DNA of 14,042 nucleotides from Bacteroidetes bacterium HGW-Bacteroidetes-12 (GTDB lineage Bacteria > Bacteroidota > Bacteroidia > Flavobacteriales_E > Vicingaceae). Shown piece after piece: positions 1 to 7,258 of the stretch; position 1 is the stretch's first letter, and every line of letters begins with the position of its first letter. Under the pieces are notes generated by a model. The model was not told where the DNA came from. It saw only the letters and a program-made list of their open reading frames with translations, and did not search any database. The position numbers and the translations under genes were made by a program. The stretch covers positions 1 to 14,042 of the forward strand of contig PHDR01000030.1 of assembly GCA_002841035.1 (NCBI GenBank), in the 5' to 3' direction.

Positions 1-2
1 AC

Positions 3-755
3 AATACCAGACCATTGCTGAAATTAATAACTCAAATTAGTTGTGGTGGGTTGCTCATCTATTCTGGAACATATATACAACTTTTTGATTCTGTAATTTT
101 AAACTACGCACTCACCATTTTTTGGGTAGTTGGACTAATGAATTCCATTAATATGTTAGATAATATGGACGGAATAACAAGTTCGGTATCGTTAATTATA
201 GCATTTACCATATTATCGATAATGATAACAAATAATGAACTAACACAAATAAGTTTTACTATAGTTATAGGGTTGATAGCTGCACTTTTTGTTTTTTTAT
301 ATTTTAATTGGAATCCAGCAAAAATGTATATGGGAGATACAGGTAGCCAGTTTTTAGGTGTTCTGTTAGCAGCATTGAGCATTAACTATTTGTGGAACCC
401 AACTTCACAAGAGGAATTTTCTACTTCTCGCCAATTCATTATTCCAATACTTGCTTTTATTGTTCCAATTATTGATACAATTACTGTTTCAATAAAAAGA
501 ATTAGTAAAGGAAAATCTCCATTTGTTGGAGGAAAAGACCACACAACACATCATCTTTCCTATTTAGGTATTTCCGAAAAAAATGTGGCTATCATTATGT
601 TATTGCTATCAATAGTTTCCTCAATATTAGTTTATATTATTGTAAATCATATACATGAATGGTCTCATTTATATACACTAATTTTTTCAATATATTTTTT
701 AATGATATTTGCAGTATTATTTAGAATAGCTGTTAAGAATACGGATAAACAATGA
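3..755 (+). CDS. WecA/MraY-family polyprenyl-phosphate sugar-1-phosphate transferase (5' partial)
   Basis: This is a polytopic inner-membrane enzyme of the family that moves a hexosamine-1-phosphate from a UDP-sugar to undecaprenyl phosphate, the first step of lipid-linked glycan synthesis. The reading frame is open to the left edge with no convincing start; the first in-frame TTG at 15 is only an internal leucine codon, so the N-terminal part lies outside the window. Visible family marks are an NSINMLDNMDGI segment (around 141-176) with the conserved aspartates, MYMGDTGSQFLG (around 324-359), and a C-terminal cytoplasmic loop KDHTTHHLSYLG (around 534-569). The HxxxHH-type loop fits WecA/TagO-like GlcNAc-1-phosphate transferases better than MraY. 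Several hydrophobic segments separate these motifs. The remaining 250 residues end normally. The exact sugar substrate cannot be read from the sequence. uvrA follows after 52 bases, apparently with its own promoter element. Confidence 0.85.
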   Translation, partial: NTRPLLKLITQISCGGLLIYSGTYIQLFDSVILNYALTIFWVVGLMNSINMLDNMDGITSSVSLIIAFTILSIMITNNELTQISFTIVIGLIAALFVFLYFNWNPAKMYMGDTGSQFLGVLLAALSINYLWNPTSQEEFSTSRQFIIPILAFIVPIIDTITVSIKRISKGKSPFVGGKDHTTHHLSYLGISEKNVAIIMLLLSIVSSILVYIIVNHIHEWSHLYTLIFSIYFLMIFAVLFRIAVKNTDKQ

Positions 756-766
756 GTCTTTAAGTG

Positions 767-774
767 TAAGTTTG
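767..774 (+). promoter_or_regulatory. Bacteroidota-type -7 element upstream of uvrA
   Basis: TAAGTTTG matches the Bacteroidota housekeeping -7 consensus TAnnTTTG exactly and lies 33 bases before the uvrA ATG. No TTG is found at the expected distance upstream for a -33 element, so the call rests on the -7 box and its position alone. Confidence 0.35.
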
Positions 775-807
775 TATGACTTTTATTGAAAAAAATTAGT
801 AAGTATA

Positions 808-3663
808 ATGACAGAAAACCAAGACGTAATTGAAGTAATTGGAGCGAGGGTTCATAACTTAAAAAATATTTCCATAAACATCCCTAGAAATCAACTGGTT
901 GTTATAACAGGCGTGAGTGGAAGCGGGAAATCATCACTTGCATTTGATACCATTTATGCTGAAGGACAACGTAGGTATTTAGAGACTTTTTCTGCTTATG
1001 CCCGTCAGTTTTTAGGTTCTATGGAACGTCCTGATGTAGATAAAATTAACGGTTTAAGCCCAGTTATTGCTATCGAACAAAAAACCATAAGTAAAAATCC
1101 TCGCTCAACCGTTGGGACAATCACCGAAGTCTATGATTTTTTTAGACTATTGTTTGCCCGAGTTGCTAATGCTTACTCTTACAACACAGGCGAGTTAATG
1201 GTGAAATTCACAACGCAACAAATTGTTTCGCTAATTTTTGAAAAATACGATAATCAAAAAGTGTTTTTATTGGCACCCATTGTCAGAGGAAGAAAAGGAC
1301 ATTACAAAGAACTTTTCACTCAATTTTTAAAACAAGGTTTTTTAAAAGCCCGAATTGATGGCGAAATTGTTGAAATAACACCAAATTTACAACTTGATCG
1401 CTATAAAATTCACGATATTGAACTGGTTGTTGATCAACTAAAAGTGAATGAAAAAGATAAAACGCGTATTACCAATTCTGTTGAAACAGCCCTTAAAATG
1501 GGGGGAGATACCATTATGCTTTGTGAATATGCTACCGAAAATACAACACCAAAAATAACCTTACTTAGTAAAAAATTAATGTGTCCAACCACTGGAATTG
1601 CTTATGACGACCCTGAGCCTAATTTGTTTTCATTTAATTCCCCTTATGGAGCTTGTAGTAAATGCAATGGAATTGGAGTTGTTTCGGAAATCGATATCAA
1701 AAAAATTATCCCAAATGCAAACTCAACCATAAAAAAAGGAGGGATAATTCCGTTAGGCGAATATAAAAATAATTGGACGTTTAAGCAAATTGAAGCCATT
1801 GGCAAAAAATTTAATTTCACATTAACCACTCCTTTAAAAAGCATTTCAGACGAAGCCATAGATTTGTTGCTCAATGGTTCGCCAGAAAAAATTACCTACA
1901 CCCAACAAATGGATGGTATTTCTAATGATTATACTTTTGAATTTGAAGGAATTATCAATATCATTCTACGCCAACGAGAAGATAGTAATTCTGCATCTAT
2001 GGAAAGGTGGGCAGAAAGTTTTATGAACAAGGTTTCCTGCCCAACCTGTAATGGAAGCAGATTGAAACAACAAACTCATTTTTTTAAAATTGATGATAAA
2101 AATATTGCCGACATCTCAAACATGGATTTAGTTTCTTTGTATGATTGGACAACAAGCTTATCCAAAAAAACTTCAACAATTTCGGCTAAACAACAGCTTA
2201 TTGCAGAAGAAATTCTCAAAGAAATAAACAAACGAATTAAATTTTTATTAGATGTTGGATTAACTTATCTTTCGCTCAATAGAAATGCTGGTTCGCTTTC
2301 AGGAGGTGAAGCACAACGCATTCGGTTGGCAACTCAAATAGGTTCGCAATTGGTTAATGTGTTGTACATTTTAGATGAGCCAAGCATAGGGTTACATCAG
2401 CGAGATAATGCCCGATTAATTACTTCTCTAAAAGAATTGAGAGACTTAGGAAATTCAATAATTGTGGTAGAACACGACAAAGAAATTATGTTAGCATCTG
2501 ATTATATTATAGATATTGGACCTAAAGCAGGGATTAATGGAGGGAGCATTGTGTCAGCCGCTCCACCAAATGAATTTATTAAACAAGAAACAACCACAGC
2601 CCAATTTTTAAATAATGAATTACAAATAGAAATTCCAAAGAAAAGAAGAAAAGGAAACGGTAATTTTATTGAACTAAAAGGAGCTACGGGCAATAACCTC
2701 AAAAATGTTGATTTAAAAATTCCTTTAGGATGTTTAATTTGCGTTACAGGAGTTTCGGGAAGCGGAAAATCTACCTTAATTAATGAAACACTCTATCCCA
2801 TTTTAAATCAATTTATCTATAAATCGGTAAAAAAACCCATGCCCTATAAATCTATAAAAGGATTGGAACATATTGATAAAGTGATAGATGTAAGTCAATC
2901 TCCCATAGGAAGAACACCAAGGTCAAATCCATCAACCTATACAGGTGTTTTTACCGATATTCGATTATTATTCAGTAATTTGCCTGATGCGAAAATTAGA
3001 GGATATAAACCAGGTAGGTTTTCTTTTAATGTGAAAGGAGGAAGGTGTGAATCTTGCCAAGGAGCTGGAGTTAAAACCATAGAAATGAATTTTTTGCCCG
3101 ATGTTTATGTACATTGCGATGCGTGTAATGGAAAACGCTATAACCGAGAAACATTAGAAGTTCGTTACAAAGGCAAATCAATTAGCGATGTATTGAACAT
3201 GAACATTAGTCAAGCTGTTCAGTTTTTTGAAAATCATCCGGCAATTTTGCAACGAATAAAAACATTAGAAGATGTGGGTTTGGGATACATTAATTTAGGA
3301 CAAGCCTCCACAACTTTATCAGGCGGAGAAGCTCAACGAGTTAAATTAGCTACAGAGTTATCAAAAAAACAGACAGGAAAAACATTTTATATTATGGATG
3401 AACCCTCTACTGGGCTTCATTTTGAAGATATAAAAGTACTAATGGAAGTTGTTAATAAATTGGTTGAAGCAGGTAATACAGCATTAATTATAGAACATAA
3501 TTTAGACATTATAAAAGTTGCAGATTATATTATTGATGTTGGTCCTGAAGGAGGGTCTTGTGGCGGACAAATAGTAGCAAAAGGAACTCCTGAAGAAATA
3601 ATTAAAAATAAAAAAAGTTACACAGCAAGGTATTTAAAAGAAGAATTGGCAATTAGAAATTAA
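808..3663 (+). CDS. uvrA: UvrA, excinuclease ABC subunit A
   Basis: This is the damage-recognition ATPase of nucleotide excision repair; it acts as a dimer in the cytoplasm and loads UvrB onto damaged DNA. The 951-residue length is normal for the family. Both ABC modules are intact: Walker A GVSGSGKS at residues 35-42 and again near 648-655, signature LSGGEAQR at 497-504 and 837-844, and Walker B/H-loop regions with LDEPSIGLHQRD (about 521-532) and MDEPSTGLHFED (about 863-874). The C-terminal zinc module is complete (C747, C750, C770, C773). An internal CPTCNG pair sits at C411/C414. The first zinc module has C259, C283 and C286, but the position expected to be the second cysteine is T262 (CPTTG). 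The ATG at 808 gives the usual N-terminus leading into the IEVIGARVHNLKN segment. The upstream glycan gene is unrelated in function. Confidence 0.98.
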   Translation: MTENQDVIEVIGARVHNLKNISINIPRNQLVVITGVSGSGKSSLAFDTIYAEGQRRYLETFSAYARQFLGSMERPDVDKINGLSPVIAIEQKTISKNPRSTVGTITEVYDFFRLLFARVANAYSYNTGELMVKFTTQQIVSLIFEKYDNQKVFLLAPIVRGRKGHYKELFTQFLKQGFLKARIDGEIVEITPNLQLDRYKIHDIELVVDQLKVNEKDKTRITNSVETALKMGGDTIMLCEYATENTTPKITLLSKKLMCPTTGIAYDDPEPNLFSFNSPYGACSKCNGIGVVSEIDIKKIIPNANSTIKKGGIIPLGEYKNNWTFKQIEAIGKKFNFTLTTPLKSISDEAIDLLLNGSPEKITYTQQMDGISNDYTFEFEGIINIILRQREDSNSASMERWAESFMNKVSCPTCNGSRLKQQTHFFKIDDKNIADISNMDLVSLYDWTTSLSKKTSTISAKQQLIAEEILKEINKRIKFLLDVGLTYLSLNRNAGSLSGGEAQRIRLATQIGSQLVNVLYILDEPSIGLHQRDNARLITSLKELRDLGNSIIVVEHDKEIMLASDYIIDIGPKAGINGGSIVSAAPPNEFIKQETTTAQFLNNELQIEIPKKRRKGNGNFIELKGATGNNLKNVDLKIPLGCLICVTGVSGSGKSTLINETLYPILNQFIYKSVKKPMPYKSIKGLEHIDKVIDVSQSPIGRTPRSNPSTYTGVFTDIRLLFSNLPDAKIRGYKPGRFSFNVKGGRCESCQGAGVKTIEMNFLPDVYVHCDACNGKRYNRETLEVRYKGKSISDVLNMNISQAVQFFENHPAILQRIKTLEDVGLGYINLGQASTTLSGGEAQRVKLATELSKKQTGKTFYIMDEPSTGLHFEDIKVLMEVVNKLVEAGNTALIIEHNLDIIKVADYIIDVGPEGGSCGGQIVAKGTPEEIIKNKKSYTARYLKEELAIRN

Positions 3664-3671
3664 TAAATTTG
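3664..3671 (+). promoter_or_regulatory. Bacteroidota-type -7 element upstream of the LOG-family gene
   Basis: TAAATTTG matches TAnnTTTG exactly. It begins just after the uvrA stop codon and lies 37 bases before the next ATG. A TTG at 3646-3648 is 15 bases upstream, slightly closer than the usual spacing. This suggests the LOG-family gene has its own promoter in addition to any read-through from uvrA. Confidence 0.35.
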
Positions 3672-3708
3672 TTTCCGTAACTTAACTTATAACTCAAAAC
3701 AAAAAAAT

Positions 3709-4392
3709 ATGAATGATCAAAACAAAGATTGGAACGAAATAAAAGCCAATGATTCATGGGCAATTTTTAAAATAATGGCGGAATTGGTTGATGGCTTTGA
3801 AAAATTAGCCAAAATAGGACCTTGTGTTACCATCTTTGGTTCTGCCCGAACAAAACCTGACAATAAATATTACAAAATAGCAGATGAAATAGCTTCTAAA
3901 TTAGCAAAAAATGGCTATGGAGTTATCACTGGTGGTGGACCAGGAATTATGGAAGCAGGAAACAAAGGTGCTTTCGAAGCAGAAGGAAAATCCGTAGGAC
4001 TTAATATTGATTTACCATTTGAACAATCTCATAACGAATTCATTGACCCAGATAAATTAATGACTTTTGATTATTTCTTTGTGCGTAAAGTAATGTTTGT
4101 TAAATACTCGCAGGGATTTATAGTATTACCTGGTGGTTTTGGAACACTTGATGAACTTTTTGAAGCAATAACACTCATTCAGACCCATAAAATTGGACGG
4201 TTTCCTATTATACTAGTAGGAAAAACCTATTGGCAAGGATTAATGGATTGGATAAAAAAAACTATGCTAGGCACAGAAGCAAACATCAGTCCTGAAGATT
4301 TAGATTTAATTAGCCTTGTGGATACAGCCGATGAAGCCGTAAAATGCATTTCAGATTTCTATGATGATTATTTATTAAAACCTAATTTCTAA
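3709..4392 (+). CDS. LOG-family / TIGR00730-type Rossmann-fold nucleotide phosphoribohydrolase
   Basis: This is a cytoplasmic Rossmann-fold protein of the LONELY GUY (lysine-decarboxylase-like) family. Characterised members hydrolyse nucleoside 5'-monophosphates, releasing the base and ribose 5-phosphate; in plants and some bacteria the substrate is a cytokinin nucleotide. The family marks are FGSART at residues 43-48, GGGPGIMEAGNKGA at 75-88, R126 in a conserved FFVRK stretch, and PGGFGTLDE at 141-149, which carries the catalytic glutamate. The 227-residue length is usual for the bacterial form. Old annotations call such proteins lysine decarboxylases, which the motifs do not support. In bacteria that make no cytokinin the substrate is probably AMP or a related nucleotide; this is inference. 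It lies between uvrA and an envelope cluster and shows no clear link to either. Confidence 0.93.
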   Translation: MNDQNKDWNEIKANDSWAIFKIMAELVDGFEKLAKIGPCVTIFGSARTKPDNKYYKIADEIASKLAKNGYGVITGGGPGIMEAGNKGAFEAEGKSVGLNIDLPFEQSHNEFIDPDKLMTFDYFFVRKVMFVKYSQGFIVLPGGFGTLDELFEAITLIQTHKIGRFPIILVGKTYWQGLMDWIKKTMLGTEANISPEDLDLISLVDTADEAVKCISDFYDDYLLKPNF

Positions 4393-4394
4393 TG

Positions 4395-4500
4395 AGTTAT
4401 TAACAATTGTTAGTTCAAAAGAGATTTGTGTTTAAAGGAAAATAGAAATAATATTATTCTATGTTTGTCATAATTCAGTTATCAACATTTGTTAATAACT
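4395..4500. repeat. Repeated AGTTATYAACA motif between the LOG-family gene and the first barrel gene
   Basis: AGTTATTAACA at 4395-4405 recurs as AGTTATCAACA at 4479-4489 and, inverted, as TGTTAATAACT at 4490-4500. The last two face each other to form an imperfect hairpin with one mismatch. The first copy overlaps a perfect 12-bp palindrome TAACAATTGTTA at 4401-4412. The core TTATYAACA resembles a DnaA box (TTATNCACA) but differs at a conserved position. A regulator-binding role is possible but unproven. Confidence 0.5.
4460..4467 (+). promoter_or_regulatory. Candidate -7 element for the envelope cluster
   Basis: TATGTTTG matches TAnnTTTG exactly and lies 102 bases before the ATG at 4570. No TTG is found at the expected -33 distance. 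If it is used, the transcript would carry a leader of roughly 95 bases containing two stem-loops. Confidence 0.3.
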
Positions 4501-4537
4501 AACAAAAAAAGTTGTTATATCAATTTTTTGTTTTATT

Positions 4538-4560
4538 TTTATTGCCTGAAACGCAATAAA
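4538..4560 (+). promoter_or_regulatory. Stem-loop just upstream of the first barrel gene start
   Basis: TTTATTGC at 4538-4545 pairs perfectly with GCAATAAA at 4553-4560 across a 7-base loop (CTGAAAC). The stem ends 9 bases before the ATG at 4570, within the usual ribosome footprint, so it could affect translation. No U-tract follows, so it is not a canonical terminator. Confidence 0.4.
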
Positions 4561-4569
4561 TTAAAAATT

Positions 4570-5892
4570 ATGATAAAAAAATACGCTTTATTATCAGTTA
4601 TTTTTGCACTTTTTATCGTGCATTCAACCTTTGCTCAATCAGAGAAAGAAAAAGGTAGTGGACTAAAATATATACCTTCAATTGGAGCTAATTTTGGCGC
4701 ATTGTCCTATCTGGGCGATATTGAAGGCTCAAAAGGTTCAACAGTATTTACATATTGGCGACCAGCTTATGGTGTTTATTTAGAAAAGAAAATAGGAAGT
4801 TATATTGGAATATCTGCCAACGGAACTTTTGGTAAAATTTCCAAAAGCCAATTGGATGATAATGTATTTTCAAACTTTGAATCCAATATTATGCATTTAG
4901 ATGTGAATTTGTTGTTTGATTTTGATAATGGTAAAATAATTCATAAAGAATCTGTTTTTTCACCATTTTTCTCAGTTGGTTTTGGATACCTATCCTTCGA
5001 CCCAAAAGGCGATTTATATGATGGAAACGGAAATTTTTATAATCATTGGAGCGATGGTACATTAAGAGATATTCCTGAATTAACACTAGGAGCTGATACA
5101 GCATCTACTATTTTGATTAGAGATTTTAATTATGAATCTAATTTAAAAGATAGTGTGCCTGGCTTGGCAACAACAACCTTTACAATTCCTTTGCGTTTCG
5201 GATTTAAATTTAAATTATCACCACATCTTCACGCAAGAGTAACACTTGCTTATATTCTTGCATTTTCTGATGATTTGGATGGTATTCAAGCAGGAGGAAA
5301 TGATAAATTATTTCAAACATCTTTCGGACTTCAATATAATTTTGCAGGAAAATCAGAATCTACAGACAAGTATAAGGATTTTGATTTCTCTAGCCTAGAT
5401 AAAGATGATTCTGATGCAGACGGTGTAGTTGATATTGATGATTTATGCCCTAGAACTCCTAAAGGAGTTAAAGTTGATAAAACGGGTTGCCCTATTGATT
5501 CTGATGGAGATGGTGTTCCTGATTATTTAGATAAAGAACCTAATACTCCTAAAGGAACATTAGTAAATAAAGATGGTATTACACTAACAGATGAAATGAT
5601 TGCGACTCAAAATGCAATGAAAGATTCCGTTGAAGTGGTATATAAATCATTTACTGCCGATGATTTGAATGATGAAGAAATGAAAGAAATTCAACGTATG
5701 TATGAGGAAAGTAATAAAACTAAACTAACATCTTCAAAACTACCATCAAAATTTGCTCCTTTAGATATGGATAAAGATAATTACCTTTCAGCAAAAGAAA
5801 TTACCAATGCAATTGATCAATTTTTTGAAGGAGAAAATAACCTAACCGCTAAAGATTTAAACGAATTAATAGATTTTTATTTCGAACAGTAA
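4570..5892 (+). CDS. Outer-membrane beta-barrel protein with TSP3 repeats and C-terminal EF-hands
   Basis: This is a predicted 440-residue envelope protein. The ATG at 4570 is preferred over an in-frame TTG at 4489 because it begins a clean signal peptide (MIKKYALLSVIFALFIVHSTFAQ). After it come about 240 residues of alternating amphipathic strands rich in aromatic and glycine residues, typical of an outer-membrane barrel. Residues 279-321 form calcium-binding thrombospondin type 3 repeats (DSDADG, DSDGDG) with a cysteine pair C293/C307. The C-terminus has one canonical EF-hand loop (D399, D401, D403, L406, S407, E410) and a second, degenerate one about 24 residues later that repeats the LxAKx pattern. 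There is no OmpA or SPOR domain. The barrel and the TSP3 linker, up to an LTDEMI motif, are homologous to the protein at 7259-9325, so the two are paralogues. The next gene starts 11 bases after the stop codon, indicating an operon. The specific role is unknown. Confidence 0.85.
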   Translation: MIKKYALLSVIFALFIVHSTFAQSEKEKGSGLKYIPSIGANFGALSYLGDIEGSKGSTVFTYWRPAYGVYLEKKIGSYIGISANGTFGKISKSQLDDNVFSNFESNIMHLDVNLLFDFDNGKIIHKESVFSPFFSVGFGYLSFDPKGDLYDGNGNFYNHWSDGTLRDIPELTLGADTASTILIRDFNYESNLKDSVPGLATTTFTIPLRFGFKFKLSPHLHARVTLAYILAFSDDLDGIQAGGNDKLFQTSFGLQYNFAGKSESTDKYKDFDFSSLDKDDSDADGVVDIDDLCPRTPKGVKVDKTGCPIDSDGDGVPDYLDKEPNTPKGTLVNKDGITLTDEMIATQNAMKDSVEVVYKSFTADDLNDEEMKEIQRMYEESNKTKLTSSKLPSKFAPLDMDKDNYLSAKEITNAIDQFFEGENNLTAKDLNELIDFYFEQ

Positions 5893-5903
5893 ACCTATAA
5901 ATT

Positions 5904-7187
5904 ATGATAAAACAGTTTTTTCTTTTAATAAACATTATAAGTATCTTCTTTTATCAACTGTTTTTTTCATCAGACGTTACTGTTAAACAAACGCTACCAA
6001 GCACAATTGCTCCAAATGGAGAAGTTACGGTTACATTTACCATTACCAAAGGAGATGTGGCTGGATTTGCTATGCTGAAACAAACAATTCCACCAGGTTT
6101 TATTGTTGAACCCGTTGAGAACAAAGGAGCAACATTTTCTTTTAAAGATCAAATTGTTAAATACATTTGGATGTCACTTCCTCAAGATAATGCGTTTACA
6201 ATTTCATACAAATTAAAAAATGTTTCTCAAGATGCAGGAAATTATTCTTTAGACGGTAAGTTCTCTTATTTAGCCAATAATGAGAAAAACAATATTGATA
6301 TTCCTACAGCTAATTTTTCAGTTTCAAGTGGTGAGGAATTACCTCAAATAGTAAATGAAACAGAAACAAAAGAACCTACATCAACTTCAAAAACGGAAAT
6401 TGCTGAGTTATCAATAGGCAGAACAATTGATAAAATTAGTGAGAATAAATTTAAGGTTTCAATAGCTATTTCTAAGCAAAATGTAGATGGTTTTGCCAAA
6501 CTAACTGAAATTATTCCTAATGAATTTTCTGCTTCACAAGACAAATCGCAAGGAGGAGTTTTCTCTTTTGAAAATGGAGAGGTTAAACTATTGTGGCTAA
6601 CAATTCCTTCTCAAGATAATTTTACTGCTTCTTATTTTATTGAAACAACTTCTGCAAGCGGAAACAAAAGTATTTCTGGTGTATTTTCATACTTAGAAGG
6701 AGAAGAAACAAAGAAATACGCAATTAATTCATCGTCTTTTAATGTTGACTTTAATAACGAAATCGTTGAAAATACAACTACTAAGGAAAAACAAGAAACT
6801 TCATTACAAGAAAAAGTAACTAATGAAAATTCTAAAAATATTGATAATACTTCTAAGAAAAAAGAAGAAGACAAAAAGCCAATAACAACAACTCCTGCCC
6901 CAGAAACAGGAATAACCTATAAAGTTCAGGTGGGAGCATTTAGAGAAAATATTGTTGTAGATAAATTTAAAAAGAAGTTTAACCTAAAAGAAAATCTTAA
7001 CCTAGAAAATCACGAAGGTTGGACAAAGCTAACAGCAGGTTCATTCAATGAGTATAAATCAGCAAGAGACAAAAGAAATATGGTTAGAAACAATGTGAAA
7101 ACAGCTTTTGTTACTGCTTATAATAAAGGAAATAGAATAACTGTTCAAGAAGCACTAATGATCTCTAACCAAAAATGGGTAAATTAA
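5904..7187 (+). CDS. Secreted protein with duplicated beta-sandwich-like domain and C-terminal SPOR domain
   Basis: This is a 427-residue predicted periplasmic protein. It starts with a hydrophobic signal-like segment (residues about 4-22). Two copies of one domain follow, roughly residues 24-150 and 165-290. Matched landmarks are DVAGFAMLKQTIPPGF near 51-66 and NVDGFAKLTEIIPNEF near 193-208, and then the IWMSLPQDN / LWLTIPSQDN and GKFSYL / GVFSYL pairs, about 142 residues apart. The pattern is beta-rich and resembles DUF11- or fibronectin-like sandwiches, but I do not recognise the family. A lysine-, glutamate- and threonine-rich linker (about 290-335) leads to a SPOR domain (about 338-418, TYKVQVGAF at its start). 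SPOR domains bind peptidoglycan strands lacking stem peptides. The SPOR tail (AFVTAYNKGNRITVQEA) closely matches the second SPOR domain of the protein encoded at 7259-9325. The gene is tightly spaced after the first barrel gene and 71 bases before the second. Confidence 0.8.
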   Translation: MIKQFFLLINIISIFFYQLFFSSDVTVKQTLPSTIAPNGEVTVTFTITKGDVAGFAMLKQTIPPGFIVEPVENKGATFSFKDQIVKYIWMSLPQDNAFTISYKLKNVSQDAGNYSLDGKFSYLANNEKNNIDIPTANFSVSSGEELPQIVNETETKEPTSTSKTEIAELSIGRTIDKISENKFKVSIAISKQNVDGFAKLTEIIPNEFSASQDKSQGGVFSFENGEVKLLWLTIPSQDNFTASYFIETTSASGNKSISGVFSYLEGEETKKYAINSSSFNVDFNNEIVENTTTKEKQETSLQEKVTNENSKNIDNTSKKKEEDKKPITTTPAPETGITYKVQVGAFRENIVVDKFKKKFNLKENLNLENHEGWTKLTAGSFNEYKSARDKRNMVRNNVKTAFVTAYNKGNRITVQEALMISNQKWVN

Positions 7188-7258
7188 ATTAGTATATTTT
7201 TTACCTTTTGTATCTTTTTTTTTTCTATTTTCGTAAAGTTAATCTTGTATTATATACT

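Noticed and set aside
3709..4392. Lysine decarboxylase annotation for the LOG-family protein
   Set aside because: The PGGxGTxxE and GGGPGIMEA motifs belong to the LOG phosphoribohydrolase family; no pyridoxal-phosphate decarboxylase motif is present.
4479..4489. DnaA boxes (TTATCAACA-like) suggesting an origin of replication
   Set aside because: The copies differ from TTATNCACA at a conserved position, there are only three, and the neighbouring genes (LOG-family, barrel protein) are not those of an origin.
4489..4569. Upstream TTG start for the first barrel protein
   Set aside because: It would place 27 residues with a cysteine and many lysines before a perfect signal peptide that begins at ATG 4570.
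5398..5535. Aspartate-rich DNA repeats in the barrel genes as a nucleotide repeat element
   Set aside because: The repetition is explained by the calcium-binding TSP3 protein motif and is not a separate DNA element.
7206..7233. Promoter TTTTG (7206-7210) with TATTTTCG (7226-7233) before the triple-SPOR gene
   Set aside because: The -7 box has a mismatch at a conserved base and the spacer is 15, too short. The 10-base T-run between them makes chance matches easy.
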